Under the pieces are notes generated by a model. It had not been told where the DNA came from, ran no database searches, and saw only the letters and a program-made list of their open reading frames with translations. Of a stretch of 64,000 nt of DNA, positions 25,823 through 34,871 are shown piece by piece; within the stretch, counting starts at the first letter, position 1; the number at the start of each line of letters is the position of its first letter. The stretch is from assembly GCA_027214345.1 (NCBI GenBank), contig JAPWHR010000020.1, forward strand, positions 19,452 through 83,451, written 5' to 3'. Source of the stretch: Comamonadaceae bacterium G21597-S1. Lineage in GTDB: Bacteria; Pseudomonadota; Gammaproteobacteria; Burkholderiales; Burkholderiaceae_C. A program made the position numbers and the translations under genes.

Positions 25823-26382
25823 CAACCGAAACCGCCGGTCTGCGAAAACCTGCCGTCGTAGCGGCACCACCGGTGGTGTCCGTCGATCTCATCGTCGAGA
25901 TCAGCCAGTTTCTGTACAGGGAGGCGCGCCTGCTCGACCAGGAGGAATACGAGCAATGGCTGGGTTTGATGACCGAGGATGTGCATTACTGGATGCCAGG
26001 TATTCAGGCGCGTCATCGCAAGGACAAGGCCCTTCGCCACGATCTGCACCGCATGGCGTTCTTCGACGATGACATGACTGGCCTGCGACGGCGCGTCACA
26101 CGGTTCATGGACCCGACCGCATGGGCTGAAGATCCTCCGACACGGTCCTGCCATGTGATCTCGAACATCGAGATCGAACCGACCGAGGTGGAGGGCGAAT
26201 ACCGCGTGTACTCGACCTTTGTCAATTGCCGGGGTCGTGGCGAAGCCGAGGAGTTCTGGCTGTGCGGGCGGCGTACGGATGTGCTTCGGCGCGTGGCACC
26301 GACGCAGTTGCGGATTGCCTCACGCATGATCGTGACCACGCAGACCGTCCTGCTGGCGAAGAACCTGAATGTCTTTCTCTGA
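25819..26382 (+). CDS. Aromatic ring-hydroxylating dioxygenase, beta subunit
   Basis: The 187-residue structural beta subunit that forms the alpha3beta3 hexamer with the Rieske alpha subunit. It has the family pattern FLYREARLLDQEEYEQWLGL followed by YWMPG, in an NTF2-like fold. The C-terminal stretch LRIASRMIVTTQTVL is also typical. The ATG at 25819 overlaps the alpha stop by 4 nt (ATGA), and the in-frame ATG 16 codons upstream would read inside the alpha gene. A basic, Ala/Pro-rich start of about 20 residues is present. Confidence 0.93.
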   Translation: MTTETAGLRKPAVVAAPPVVSVDLIVEISQFLYREARLLDQEEYEQWLGLMTEDVHYWMPGIQARHRKDKALRHDLHRMAFFDDDMTGLRRRVTRFMDPTAWAEDPPTRSCHVISNIEIEPTEVEGEYRVYSTFVNCRGRGEAEEFWLCGRRTDVLRRVAPTQLRIASRMIVTTQTVLLAKNLNVFL

Positions 26383-26430
26383 CTGTTCCCGTTACATCGC
26401 ACCGCAGCCAGCGTGGAAGGGGTGCCCGTG

Positions 26431-27228
26431 ATGGCTGGCTGGCTGCAGGATCGCGTAGCGCTGGTCACCGGTGCCGCAGACGGCCTCGGGCGGGCGGTGG
26501 TCACTCGCTTTCTGCGTGAAGGCGTCACCGGCGTGGTGGCCGTGGATCGGGATGCCGATGGTCTGGCCGCATTGAAACAAACGGCGCCAGACAGGGTGGT
26601 GGGCGTCGTCGGTGACGTGCGGGCGTTTTCCACCCATGCGCATGCCGTGGAGCAGGCATGCGCTCATTTCGGCGGGCTGGACATCCTGGTTCCGAATGCC
26701 GGCGTCTTCGATTTTCGCCGTCCGCTGCATGGGTACACGGCGCAAGCGCTGGAGGCAACGATGGACGAATTGATGTCCATCAACCTGCGCGGTTATCTCT
26801 TCGCCGTGCTGGCCGCTCGCAAGTCGCTGGTAGCGCGGCGCGGCAACATCGTCATGACCGCATCCGTGGCCAGCTTCCATGCGGGCGGCGGCGGCATCCT
26901 CTATACGATGGCCAAGCATGCCATTGTCGGAATGGTGCGCCAATTAGCACTGGAGATGTCCCCGGAGGTCCGGGTGAATGGTGTCGGCCCCGGTGGCACG
27001 TTGACCCGGTTGCGCGGAACCGAGGCCTTGGGGCACGGCGCCCGCTCGATTGGCGTCGATGCTGCGCTATTCAATGCGCGCATCGCCGCAGCCACGCCAC
27101 TGGCTTTCGCTCAGACGCCCGATGACCACACCGGACTGTATGTGCTGCTGGCGAGCAATAAAAACTCCCGAGCCGTGACCGGCCAGATCTATCTCAGTGA
27201 CGGCGGCATCGGGGCACGTTCCATTTGA
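26431..27228 (+). CDS. Short-chain dehydrogenase, probable cis-dihydrodiol dehydrogenase
   Basis: A 265-residue classical SDR that in this context should oxidise the cis-dihydrodiol made by the Rieske oxygenase to a catechol with NAD. The cofactor loop is TGAADGLGRA (Gly14, Gly18, Gly20). The NAG motif is in PNAGVFD, and the catalytic tyrosine and lysine are in YTMAKHA. The ATG at 26431 has GGAAGGGG 7 nt upstream and was preferred over GTG at 26413. The family includes BphB and HcaB. Substrate assignment is by neighbourhood only. Confidence 0.87.
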   Translation: MAGWLQDRVALVTGAADGLGRAVVTRFLREGVTGVVAVDRDADGLAALKQTAPDRVVGVVGDVRAFSTHAHAVEQACAHFGGLDILVPNAGVFDFRRPLHGYTAQALEATMDELMSINLRGYLFAVLAARKSLVARRGNIVMTASVASFHAGGGGILYTMAKHAIVGMVRQLALEMSPEVRVNGVGPGGTLTRLRGTEALGHGARSIGVDAALFNARIAAATPLAFAQTPDDHTGLYVLLASNKNSRAVTGQIYLSDGGIGARSI

Positions 27229-27254
27229 TGGACCTATCAACCGCGGAGCGCACC

Positions 27255-28139
27255 ATGACAGACTCGACACAAGACACCCCGGCGGCGGACAACGTCCCTC
27301 ACCCGGCAATAGGCCGCGACATCATTGCGGCTGGCATCAGAACCAATTACCACGACATGGGCGAGGGGCCTGCGATGGTGTTGCTGCATGGTTCCGGCGC
27401 CGGTGTGACCGGCTGGGAAAATTGGCACGGCGTCATGCCCGATCTGGCACGGCACTTTCGCGTGTTGGTGCCGGACATTGTGGGCTTCGGTTTCACCGAG
27501 CGGCCCGCGGGGACAAGCTACAGCATCAAGCTGTGGGTCAACCATCTGCTGGGTTTCCTGGACGCTTTGGGGCTGGAGCGATCGATCATCGTGGGCAATT
27601 CCTTTGGCGGCGCGCTGGGGCTTGCTTTGGCGATCCGCAACGCCCATCGCGTCTCGCGCTTGGTATTGATGGGAACGCCGGCCGGTACCTTCGAGCAGCG
27701 CGCCGCCATGGCGCGGGCCTGGTACTTCGAGCCGTCGTTGGCAAACATGGAGGAGTTGCTGAAGACCTTCCCGCATGATCCGTCATTCGTCACAGAAGAG
27801 ATGGTGCGTCAACGCCATGAGGTGGCGCGACTCGCCGGGGGAATGGAGGCGTATCGAAAGTTGTTCCCGGAACCTGAGCCGGGCGGTCAGAGCCGCCAGG
27901 TCAAAGGCATTCCCGTCGACGATCTGCGCAACATCACGACGCCGATCCTGGCATTGCATGGTCGCCATGACGCGCGTGTGCCGCTCGAATGTGGCATTCG
28001 CATCGCGACAGAATGCCCGAACGCGGATCTGCGCATATTTGCGAACTGCGGTCACTGGGTGCAGATCGAGCGGCGGGCGGATTTTCTGTTCGAGACCATT
28101 CGGTTCGCAGGTGAAACCCGCGACTGGCCGGCGTGCTGA
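27255..28139 (+). CDS. Alpha/beta-hydrolase, probable meta-cleavage product (C-C bond) hydrolase
   Basis: A 294-residue hydrolase of the BphD/XylF/CarC type that would split the ring-cleavage product into a carboxylic acid and a dienoate. The oxyanion motif is LLHGSGAG, the nucleophile Ser116 is in GNSFGG, the acid is Asp239 in GRHDARVP and the base is His267 in NCGHWVQIE. GGAG 6 nt before the ATG at 27255 decided the start; an ATG at 27228 overlapping the SDR stop (TGATG) is an alternative. It is the last gene of the low-GC block on this strand. Confidence 0.88.
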   Translation: MTDSTQDTPAADNVPHPAIGRDIIAAGIRTNYHDMGEGPAMVLLHGSGAGVTGWENWHGVMPDLARHFRVLVPDIVGFGFTERPAGTSYSIKLWVNHLLGFLDALGLERSIIVGNSFGGALGLALAIRNAHRVSRLVLMGTPAGTFEQRAAMARAWYFEPSLANMEELLKTFPHDPSFVTEEMVRQRHEVARLAGGMEAYRKLFPEPEPGGQSRQVKGIPVDDLRNITTPILALHGRHDARVPLECGIRIATECPNADLRIFANCGHWVQIERRADFLFETIRFAGETRDWPAC

Positions 28140-28178
28140 CACCTTCTCGATGGTCGCTGGAAGTACACCATAGTGGTA

Positions 28179-29057
28179 TCAGTGTCGCAGTGCTTGTCCG
28201 TCGGTAGAAAGCGCCTGTCTTACATGCTGAGGCATGACGAGGAGACCCTGGGCATCGGGCACAGCCTGGATCCGGATCTGCGGTGCGCTGCCGGCAACGC
28301 CGCCGAAGATGGTCGCGAAGGCTGAATCCGCCGCATCACGACCGGTGGCCAGGCGCACGAAACCCATCGGGATCGCCACGCCCGAGGCGTCGAACATGTA
28401 CCAGCGATCGCCCAGGTAGACCTCTACATAGGCGTGGAAGTCCGGCGGGCCGAGTGCCGGGTCGGCGCCATAGTCGATACCGGTGGCAAAACGTGCCGGA
28501 ATGTTGAGCGCCCGGCACAAGGCGATCATCAGGTGCGCGAAATCGCGGCACACGCCGACCTTCTCGACCAGCGTATCGACGGCCGACGTATTGCCGTCCG
28601 ACGAGTTGGAGCGGAAGGTCACGCGTTCGACCACCCAGTCGCGAATGGCCTGCACGCGGCTGTAGCCGTGCCACAGGTGGCCGAACTCCACGTTGGCGAA
28701 GCGCAGCAGGCGATCGGACTGGCAATAACGGCTGGGGTACAGATAAGGCAGGACCTCGCCGGGAAGCTCGGCCACCGGTACTTCCGCGAGTTGCGCCGGG
28801 TCGGTCTGGAAGTGGTTCACGTCGACCGTGGCCTGGTACCGGACCCACAACGGTCCGGGATCGGCCTTCACGCGCAGGTAGCGGGTATGGGTGACCGGGT
28901 CGGTGTACAGGTTGCTGGGCAGGGCCTGGCTCAGTTGCAGTGATTCCTCGACGACGGTTTGTTGTGCCGTCTGCGCCGCGTGGATGTTGAAGATGAAATC
29001 GCAGCCCGGTGGCGCGATCGCATACTGGAGTTCGATGGAAAACTGGAGTCTGACCAT
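28179..29057 (-). CDS. Transglutaminase-like cysteine peptidase domain protein
   Basis: A 292-residue cytoplasmic protein with an N-terminal beta-rich domain (residues 1-115) and a transglutaminase-like domain. The catalytic triad is Cys170 (GVCRDFAHL), His208 (PDFHAYVEV) and Asp223 (MFDASG). Proteins of this type are found in bacteria next to circularly permuted ATP-grasp genes, which are absent here, so the role is unknown. The upstream in-frame extension of 54 residues is Arg-rich and was rejected. The gene converges with the catabolic operon, with 39 nt between the stops, and marks the return to backbone GC content. Confidence 0.87.
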   Translation of the reverse strand: MVRLQFSIELQYAIAPPGCDFIFNIHAAQTAQQTVVEESLQLSQALPSNLYTDPVTHTRYLRVKADPGPLWVRYQATVDVNHFQTDPAQLAEVPVAELPGEVLPYLYPSRYCQSDRLLRFANVEFGHLWHGYSRVQAIRDWVVERVTFRSNSSDGNTSAVDTLVEKVGVCRDFAHLMIALCRALNIPARFATGIDYGADPALGPPDFHAYVEVYLGDRWYMFDASGVAIPMGFVRLATGRDAADSAFATIFGGVAGSAPQIRIQAVPDAQGLLVMPQHVRQALSTDGQALRH

Positions 29058-29232
29058 GGCGCGTGTCGTCCCTGGGTGGCGCGTGCCGTCAACGCGACAT
29101 CGTTGCTGTCGCCGTCGCGGCAGCGGCGCTGCTCGGCACCCGGCCATTGTGCGCGCTTGCGGCTGGCGCTGCGCCGACCCGGCGCCATGGCCTTGCCGGT
29201 CGCGGTGTGTTCGCGCCACACCGGGGCGCGGC

Positions 29233-29412
29233 TCATTCGAGCAGGTTGATCGTGATCAGGACGGCGAAGAAGGCGAATGCCGCCAGCAAGGTGCCGATCA
29301 GTACCCGGATTCCGACCCGCTTGTAGCGCGCATCGCCGGTGAAGATGAACATGGCGAACAGGATCCCGGCCACGACGAACAGCGTCGGGATCATCCAGCG
29401 GAAGATCAGCAT
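29233..29412 (-). CDS. Small two-helix membrane protein downstream of lpxC
   Basis: A 59-residue ORF read on the minus strand. It starts MLIFRWMIPTLFVVAG, has hydrophobic stretches at about residues 1-24 and 35-57 and a basic loop DARYKRVGIR between them. It ends NLLE. It follows lpxC after 43 nt, the position held by secM in enterobacteria, but there is no similarity to SecM's arrest motif. The hydrophobic-basic-hydrophobic pattern and good codon use make it likely to be real. The ribosome binding site is weak. Between it and the transglutaminase start (29058-29232) nothing recognisable was seen. Confidence 0.6.
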   Translation of the reverse strand: MLIFRWMIPTLFVVAGILFAMFIFTGDARYKRVGIRVLIGTLLAAFAFFAVLITINLLE

Positions 29413-29455
29413 CGCAAACGGGCCCGCAGGGCCTGATGACGTGGGGTTGGCGGCA

Positions 29456-30379
29456 CTACCATGCCGGCGCCATCTGCGCGAACCCCTTGGGCGCCTGCGT
29501 TTCGTCTTCGAACGTGACGATCTCCCAGCAGTCCGTGCGGGCCATCAACGCGCGCGCCAGGCGGTTGTTCAGCTCATGGCCCGAGCGGAACGCGCTATAG
29601 CTGGTCAGCAGCGGCTTGCCCAGCATGTACATGTCGCCGATCGCGTCCAGGATCTTGTGCTTGGCAAACTCGTCGTCGTAACGCAGGCCTTCGGCGTTGA
29701 GGATCTTGTAGTCGTCCATGACGATGGCATTGTCCAGTCCGCCGCCGAGCGCCAGGCCGTTGACCCGCATGGTTTCGACGTCGCGCGTGAAGCCGAAGGT
29801 GCGGGCCCGGGCGATATCGCGCTGGTAGGAACCGGTGCCCATGTCGAACGTGACGCGTTGGCCGGTCGAGTCGACCGCCGGATGGTCGAACACGATCTCG
29901 AAACTCAGCCGGTACCCATGGTAGGGCTCGAGCCGGGCCCAGCGCACCGTGCTGCCCTCGCCATCGCGGATTTCCACCGGTTGCGTCACGCGGATGAACT
30001 GGCGAGGCGCGTCCTGCCAGACCACGCCCGCGTTCTGCAGCAGGAACAGAAAAGACGCGGCCGACCCGTCCAGGATCGGAACTTCTTCGGCCGTGATGTC
30101 GATGGTCAGGTTGTCGATGCCCAGGCCGGCGCAGGCCGACATCAGGTGCTCGACGGTGGCCACCTTGGCCGTGCCGTGCGAGGCCGTCGTCGCCATGCGG
30201 GTATCGGACACCGCATCGGCCGACATGCGGATCTCGACCGGTTGCGGAAGGTCGACGCGCCGGAACACGATGCCGGTGTTCGGCGGCGCCGGACGCAGCG
30301 TGAGCTCCACCCGTTGCCCGCTGTGCAGCCCCACGCCGATGGCGCGGGTCTGGGATCGGAGGGTACGTTGTCGCAGCAC
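29456..30379 (-). CDS. lpxC: UDP-3-O-acyl-N-acetylglucosamine deacetylase
   Basis: LpxC is the committed, zinc-dependent step of lipid A synthesis. The 307-residue enzyme has zinc ligands His78 (VEHLMSA), His241 and Asp245 ([10 protein letters not shown]) and the catalytic His268 (SGHELNN). Translation is taken from GTG at 30379, because the protein then begins [20 protein letters not shown] like other LpxC proteins. A far upstream ATG would overlap ftsZ. It is 43 nt after ftsZ and closes the dcw cluster as in many proteobacteria. Confidence 0.95.
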   Translation of the reverse strand: MLRQRTLRSQTRAIGVGLHSGQRVELTLRPAPPNTGIVFRRVDLPQPVEIRMSADAVSDTRMATTASHGTAKVATVEHLMSACAGLGIDNLTIDITAEEVPILDGSAASFLFLLQNAGVVWQDAPRQFIRVTQPVEIRDGEGSTVRWARLEPYHGYRLSFEIVFDHPAVDSTGQRVTFDMGTGSYQRDIARARTFGFTRDVETMRVNGLALGGGLDNAIVMDDYKILNAEGLRYDDEFAKHKILDAIGDMYMLGKPLLTSYSAFRSGHELNNRLARALMARTDCWEIVTFEDETQAPKGFAQMAPAW

Positions 30380-30422
30380 CCCCCGATTGTAGAAACTCGG
30401 CAGCGTGCCCGCTGCCGCGGGT

Positions 30423-31664
30423 TCAATCAGCCTGCTTGCGAAGGAAGGCAGGAATCTCATAGTCGTCCATGCCGCCGCTGGACAAGGCGTCGACCTTGGC
30501 CGCCGCCGAGCCACGGCCGCGCCAGACTGCGGGCGTGCCCAGGCTGCCGTAGTCCGGCTGCGCGGCGCCGACCGACGGCTGGGCGCTGCCGCCGCCGGCG
30601 CTCGGGTTCTGCACCTGGTTGGTCAGCGTCGGGATCTGGAACGGCACGTTGTCGGTACCGGTGCGCAGCACCTGCAGCGGGGGCGCCGTGCGGCGTTGCT
30701 GGCCCTGGCGGGACAGGCCGGTGGCGACCACGGTGACACGGATCTGGTCGCCCAGGCTGTCGTCGTAGGCGGTGCCGTAGATGACCAGTGCGTCGGGCGA
30801 GGCGAAGGCGCGGATGGTGTTCATCGCCAGCTTGGACTCGGACAACTTCAGCGAACCCTTGGACGCGGTGATCAGCACCAGCACGCCCTTGGCGCCGGAC
30901 AGGTCCACGCCTTCGAGCAGCGGGCAGGCCACGGCCTGCTCGGCGGCGATGCGGGCGCGATCGGGGCCGTCGGCGGTGGCCGTGCCCATCATGGCCTTGC
31001 CGGGTTCGCCCATCACGGTGCGCACGTCCTCGAAGTCGACGTTCATGTGCGCCGGTACATTGATGATCTCGGCAATGCCGCCCACTGCGTTCTTGAGCAC
31101 GTCGTTGGCATGCGCGAAGGCCTCGTCCTGGGTGATGTCGTCGCCCAGCACCTCCTCGAGTTTCTCGTTGAGCACGACGATCAACGAGTCGACGTTCACC
31201 TCGAGTTCGGACAGGCCGCTGTCGGCGATCAGCATGCGACGGCCGCCTTCGAAGTCGAACGGCTTGGTCACCACGCCCACGGTCAGGATGCCCATCTCGC
31301 GCGCCACCCGCGCAATCACGGGTGCCGCACCGGTGCCGGTGCCGCCGCCCATGCCGGCGGTGATGAACAGCATGTGTGCGCCTTCGATGGAGGCGCGGAT
31401 CTCGTCGATCGCCTGTTCGGCTGCGTCGCGGCCCTTGTCGGGCTTGCTGCCGGCGCCCAGCCCGGTCACACCCAGCTGGATCGTCTTGTGCGCCGCGCTG
31501 CGGGTCAGCGCCTGCGCGTCGGTGTTGGCGCAGATGAACTCCACGCCGCCGACCTCGCACGCGATCATGTGCTCGACCGCGTTGCCGCCGCCGCCACCGA
31601 CACCGATCACCTTGATCTGGGTGCCCAGGTTGAAACCCTCGTCTTCAATCATTTCAATAGGCAT
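30423..31664 (-). CDS. ftsZ: Cell division GTPase FtsZ
   Basis: FtsZ polymerises into the Z ring. The 413-residue protein has the GTP-binding tubulin signature GGGTGTG near residue 106. The T7 loop region follows, then a Gln/Pro/Gly-rich linker (about residues 322-395) and the C-terminal conserved peptide [13 protein letters not shown] that binds FtsA and ZipA. A clear AGGAG precedes the ATG by 6 nt. The gap to ftsA is 194 nt (31665-31858), which could hold an additional promoter; no convincing -35/-10 pair or gene was found in it. Confidence 0.98.
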   Translation of the reverse strand: MPIEMIEDEGFNLGTQIKVIGVGGGGGNAVEHMIACEVGGVEFICANTDAQALTRSAAHKTIQLGVTGLGAGSKPDKGRDAAEQAIDEIRASIEGAHMLFITAGMGGGTGTGAAPVIARVAREMGILTVGVVTKPFDFEGGRRMLIADSGLSELEVNVDSLIVVLNEKLEEVLGDDITQDEAFAHANDVLKNAVGGIAEIINVPAHMNVDFEDVRTVMGEPGKAMMGTATADGPDRARIAAEQAVACPLLEGVDLSGAKGVLVLITASKGSLKLSESKLAMNTIRAFASPDALVIYGTAYDDSLGDQIRVTVVATGLSRQGQQRRTAPPLQVLRTGTDNVPFQIPTLTNQVQNPSAGGGSAQPSVGAAQPDYGSLGTPAVWRGRGSAAAKVDALSSGGMDDYEIPAFLRKQAD

Positions 31665-31858
31665 GTTGTTCTCCTAAATTGCAGTTGCCAGTCATTGCTC
31701 GTTCCGTTGTTTCGTGTTCGCCGCTCCCGCCGCAGGGGTCCGGGGGTCTGTCCGGTCGCCATCGCCCGTAGGGGCTGCCGCGTGCCAGCCACAGGTGATC
31801 GTCGCCATGGGGGCCCCGCGCGCGGCGGCCGAAGGGGTATGCGGTGTCGTGTGCCATG

Positions 31859-33088
31859 TCAGAAGTTCCCCACAAACCAGTCCTTCACCGTGCCGAAGGC
31901 ATTGCGCATCGAGCCGCTTTTCTGGGCCACTTTGAGGCCGCGCATGCGCGCCATGCGTGCCTCCTCGAGCAGTCCCATCACGGTGGCGGCGCGGGGCTGC
32001 GCCACCATGTCTGCGAGTACGCCGGAGTACTTGGGCACGCCGCGGCGCACCGGCTTGAGAAAGATGTCCTCGCCCAGTTCGACCATGCCCGGCATCACAC
32101 TCGAGCCGCCGGTGAGCACGATGCCCGAGGACAACACCTCCTCGAAGCCCGAGTCGCGCATGACCTGGTGCACCAGCGCGAAGATCTCCTCGACCCGCGG
32201 CTCGATGACGCCGGCCAGCACCTGTCGGCTGAGCAGGCGCGGGCCGCGGTCGCCCAGGCCCGGCACCTCGACCTGGGTCTCGGCGTCGGTCAGCAGCTGC
32301 TTGGCGCAACCGCTGTCGATCTTCACGTCCTCGGCGTCCTTGGTCGGCGTGCGCAGCGCCATGGCGATGTCGCTGGTGATCAGGTCGCCGGCGATCGGGA
32401 TCACCGCGGTGTGCCGGATCGCGCCGTTGGCGAAGATCGCCACGTCGGTGGTGCCCGCGCCGATGTCGACCAGGCCCACGCCGAGTTCGCGCTCGTCGTC
32501 GGTCAGCACCGACAGGCTCGAGGCCAGCGGGTTGAGCATCAGCTGTTCGACCTCCAGCCCGCAGCGGCGCACGCACTTGATGATGTTCTCGGCCGCGCTC
32601 TGCGCGCCGGTGACGATGTGCACCTTGGCCTCGAGCCGGATGCCGCTCATGCCGATCGGCTCCTTGACGTCCTGGCCGTCGATGATGAATTCCTGAGGCT
32701 CGACCAGCAGCAGGCGCTGGTCGGTCGAGATGTTGATCGCCTTGGCGGTCTCGACCACGCGGGCCACGTCGGCCTGCGTGACTTCGCGGTCCTTGATCGC
32801 GACCATGCCGCTGGAGTTGATGCCGCGGATGTGACTGCCGGTGATGCCGGTGTAGACCCGCGTGATCTTGCAGTCGGCCATCAGCTCGGCCTCCTTGAGC
32901 GCGAGCTGGATGCTCTGCACCGTGGCGTCGATGTTGACCACGACGCCGCGGCGGATGCCGGTGCTGGGGGCCACGCCCAGGCCGGCCAGCTTGAGCTTGC
33001 CGCCGGGGATGACCTCGGCCACGACCACCATCACCTTGGCGGTGCCGATGTCGAGTCCCACGACCAGGTCCTTGTATTCTTTCGCCAT
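31859..33088 (-). CDS. ftsA: Cell division protein FtsA
   Basis: FtsA is the actin-like ATPase that tethers FtsZ to the membrane. The 409-residue protein starts MAKEYKDLVVGLDIGTAKV, the first phosphate loop. It has VDIGAGTTDVAIF (second phosphate loop) and GIVLTGGSS (adenosine motif). It ends in an amphipathic-type tail (VKDWFVGNF) that would insert in the membrane. It lies 20 nt after ftsQ. The frame runs open upstream through ftsQ, but only this start gives an FtsA N-terminus. Confidence 0.97.
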   Translation of the reverse strand: MAKEYKDLVVGLDIGTAKVMVVVAEVIPGGKLKLAGLGVAPSTGIRRGVVVNIDATVQSIQLALKEAELMADCKITRVYTGITGSHIRGINSSGMVAIKDREVTQADVARVVETAKAINISTDQRLLLVEPQEFIIDGQDVKEPIGMSGIRLEAKVHIVTGAQSAAENIIKCVRRCGLEVEQLMLNPLASSLSVLTDDERELGVGLVDIGAGTTDVAIFANGAIRHTAVIPIAGDLITSDIAMALRTPTKDAEDVKIDSGCAKQLLTDAETQVEVPGLGDRGPRLLSRQVLAGVIEPRVEEIFALVHQVMRDSGFEEVLSSGIVLTGGSSVMPGMVELGEDIFLKPVRRGVPKYSGVLADMVAQPRAATVMGLLEEARMARMRGLKVAQKSGSMRNAFGTVKDWFVGNF

Positions 33089-33108
33089 ATCGATACCTGT
33101 TGTTAGCG

Positions 33109-33894
33109 CTACTTCTTCTGACTCTCGTTGACCACGGTGCTCACGCCGCGCAGCCGCAGTGCGTATCCGTCCGCATGCCGCAGGTCGGCCGTCTCGACCG
33201 CGTCGGGGCGGCGGTCGTAACGCGACGTGACCTGGGGCAGGGTGCGCACGAAACGGTTCGTGCGGGCGATCACCTCGGCGTCGCTGCCGCGGCCCAATTC
33301 GATGGCGGCCCCGGTGTCCAGTCGCACGGTCCAGCCGCCGCGGCCACTGAGCACGAGATCCTCGATGCCCAGCTCCAGCGCCGCGAACAGCGGCTGCAGC
33401 GCCTGGTACATCGCCAGCACCTGCGGCTCCTGGCCGGCGGGCCCGTCCAGGCGCGGAAGCGACTCCTGCTCGACCTCGCCGACGTTGGCCTCGAACACCT
33501 CGCCGAAGTTGTTGAGCAGGCGCGAGGCTTCCTCGGCGCCCCAGTACGCCACCGCCTGGTGTTCCTGCAGTTCCACGGCGATACGGTTCGGAAACACCCG
33601 GCGCACCACTGCCCGCCGCACCCAGGGCAGGTTCTCGAAGGTCTGGCGGGTGCTGGCCAGGTCGAGCGTGAAGAAGTTGCCCGCCAGCCGGGGCGTGACA
33701 TTGGCGCGCAGCGTCGGCACGTTGTTGTGCACCACCTGGCCACTGACCCGGATGGCCATGATCGAGAACACCCGGTGGTGGGCCGCCCACTGCACCAGCG
33801 CCGCCAGCGTGAACAGTCCGAACAAGGCCAGCAGCGCGCTGGCCGTCATGTTCATCAGGCGCACGTCGAACGGGGGCGTGAATGCTTCGCTCAT
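33109..33894 (-). CDS. ftsQ: Cell division protein FtsQ
   Basis: FtsQ is the bitopic divisome scaffold that binds FtsB and FtsL. The 261-residue protein has a short cytoplasmic start and one membrane segment (about residues 18-40). A POTRA domain follows (residues 45-115, with [20 protein letters not shown]), then the FtsQ beta domain. The ATG at 33894 overlaps the ddl stop by 4 nt (ATGA). Confidence 0.95.
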   Translation of the reverse strand: MSEAFTPPFDVRLMNMTASALLALFGLFTLAALVQWAAHHRVFSIMAIRVSGQVVHNNVPTLRANVTPRLAGNFFTLDLASTRQTFENLPWVRRAVVRRVFPNRIAVELQEHQAVAYWGAEEASRLLNNFGEVFEANVGEVEQESLPRLDGPAGQEPQVLAMYQALQPLFAALELGIEDLVLSGRGGWTVRLDTGAAIELGRGSDAEVIARTNRFVRTLPQVTSRYDRRPDAVETADLRHADGYALRLRGVSTVVNESQKK

Positions 33895-34871
33895 GAGCGT
33901 CCTCCCGCACCGGCTTGCGGATTGTCCAGCGCGGCCTGCAGCAGCAGCTGCAGGCACAGGTCCTCGTAGCTGATGCCGGCCGCACGGGCCGACATCGGCA
34001 CCAGCGAATGGCTGGTCATGCCCGGCGAGGTGTTGATCTCGAGCAGGCTGGGCGCACGCGTCGCGGCATCGATCATCACGTCGACCCGGCCCCATCCGCG
34101 GCAACCGAGCACCCGATAGGCGCGCAGCGCCAGCTGCTGGATCCGCTGCTCCTCGCCGACCGGCAGGCCGCAGGGCACCAGGTACTGGGTGTCGTCGGTG
34201 AAATACTTGTTCTGGTAGTCGTAGTTGCCCTCGGGAGCCACGATGCGGATCACCGGCAGCGCGCGGGCCGTGTCGCCGATGCCGATCACGGGGCAGGTGA
34301 CCTCGTCGCCGGAGATGAACTGCTCGCACAACACGTCGGCGTCCATGGCGAGCGCCTGTTCGATCGCACCCGTCAGCTGCGCGCGCTCCGTCACCTTGGT
34401 CACGCCGATCGACGAGCCTTCGCGGGCCGGCTTGACGATCAGCGGCAGGCCGAAGCGCTCGGGCAGCGCGGCGAGCTGCTGCGGGTCGTCGCCGGCGCGC
34501 AACAACCGGTAGGCCGGCGTCGGCAGGCCCTCGGCGATCCACACCCGCTTGGTCATGGTCTTGTCGATCGCGATCGCACTGGCCATGACGCCCGAGCCGG
34601 TGTAGGGAATACCCATCAGCTCCAACGCGCCCTGCACCGTGCCGTCCTCGCCGAAGCGGCCATGCAGCGCGATGAAGCAGCGTGCGAAACCCTCGGTGCG
34701 CAAGGCCTCCATCGGCCGCTCGGACGGATCGAAGGCATGGGCGTCCACGCCGCGATCACGCAGCGCCTGCAGCACGCCCGCGCCCGAGAGCATCGAGATC
34801 TCGTGTTCGGCGGAGGCGCCGCCCATCAGCACGGCGACCTTGCCCAGGGCGGTCGTGGTCTGCGGTGTCAT
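33891..34871 (-). CDS. ddl: D-alanine--D-alanine ligase
   Basis: Ddl joins two D-alanines for the peptidoglycan pentapeptide in the cytoplasm. The 326-residue ATP-grasp enzyme begins [20 protein letters not shown]. It carries [13 protein letters not shown] in the ATP-grasp core and [10 protein letters not shown] with the metal ligands near the C-terminus. The gene overlaps murC and ftsQ by 4 nt on each side, so translation is coupled. Its place in the cluster is that of ddlB. Confidence 0.96.
   Translation of the reverse strand: MTPQTTTALGKVAVLMGGASAEHEISMLSGAGVLQALRDRGVDAHAFDPSERPMEALRTEGFARCFIALHGRFGEDGTVQGALELMGIPYTGSGVMASAIAIDKTMTKRVWIAEGLPTPAYRLLRAGDDPQQLAALPERFGLPLIVKPAREGSSIGVTKVTERAQLTGAIEQALAMDADVLCEQFISGDEVTCPVIGIGDTARALPVIRIVAPEGNYDYQNKYFTDDTQYLVPCGLPVGEEQRIQQLALRAYRVLGCRGWGRVDVMIDAATRAPSLLEINTSPGMTSHSLVPMSARAAGISYEDLCLQLLLQAALDNPQAGAGGRS

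Noticed and set aside
31654..31875. 73-residue ORF between ftsA and ftsZ
   Set aside because: It starts inside ftsA, ends inside ftsZ and shows no recognisable features. The gap is better read as an untranslated leader of ftsZ.
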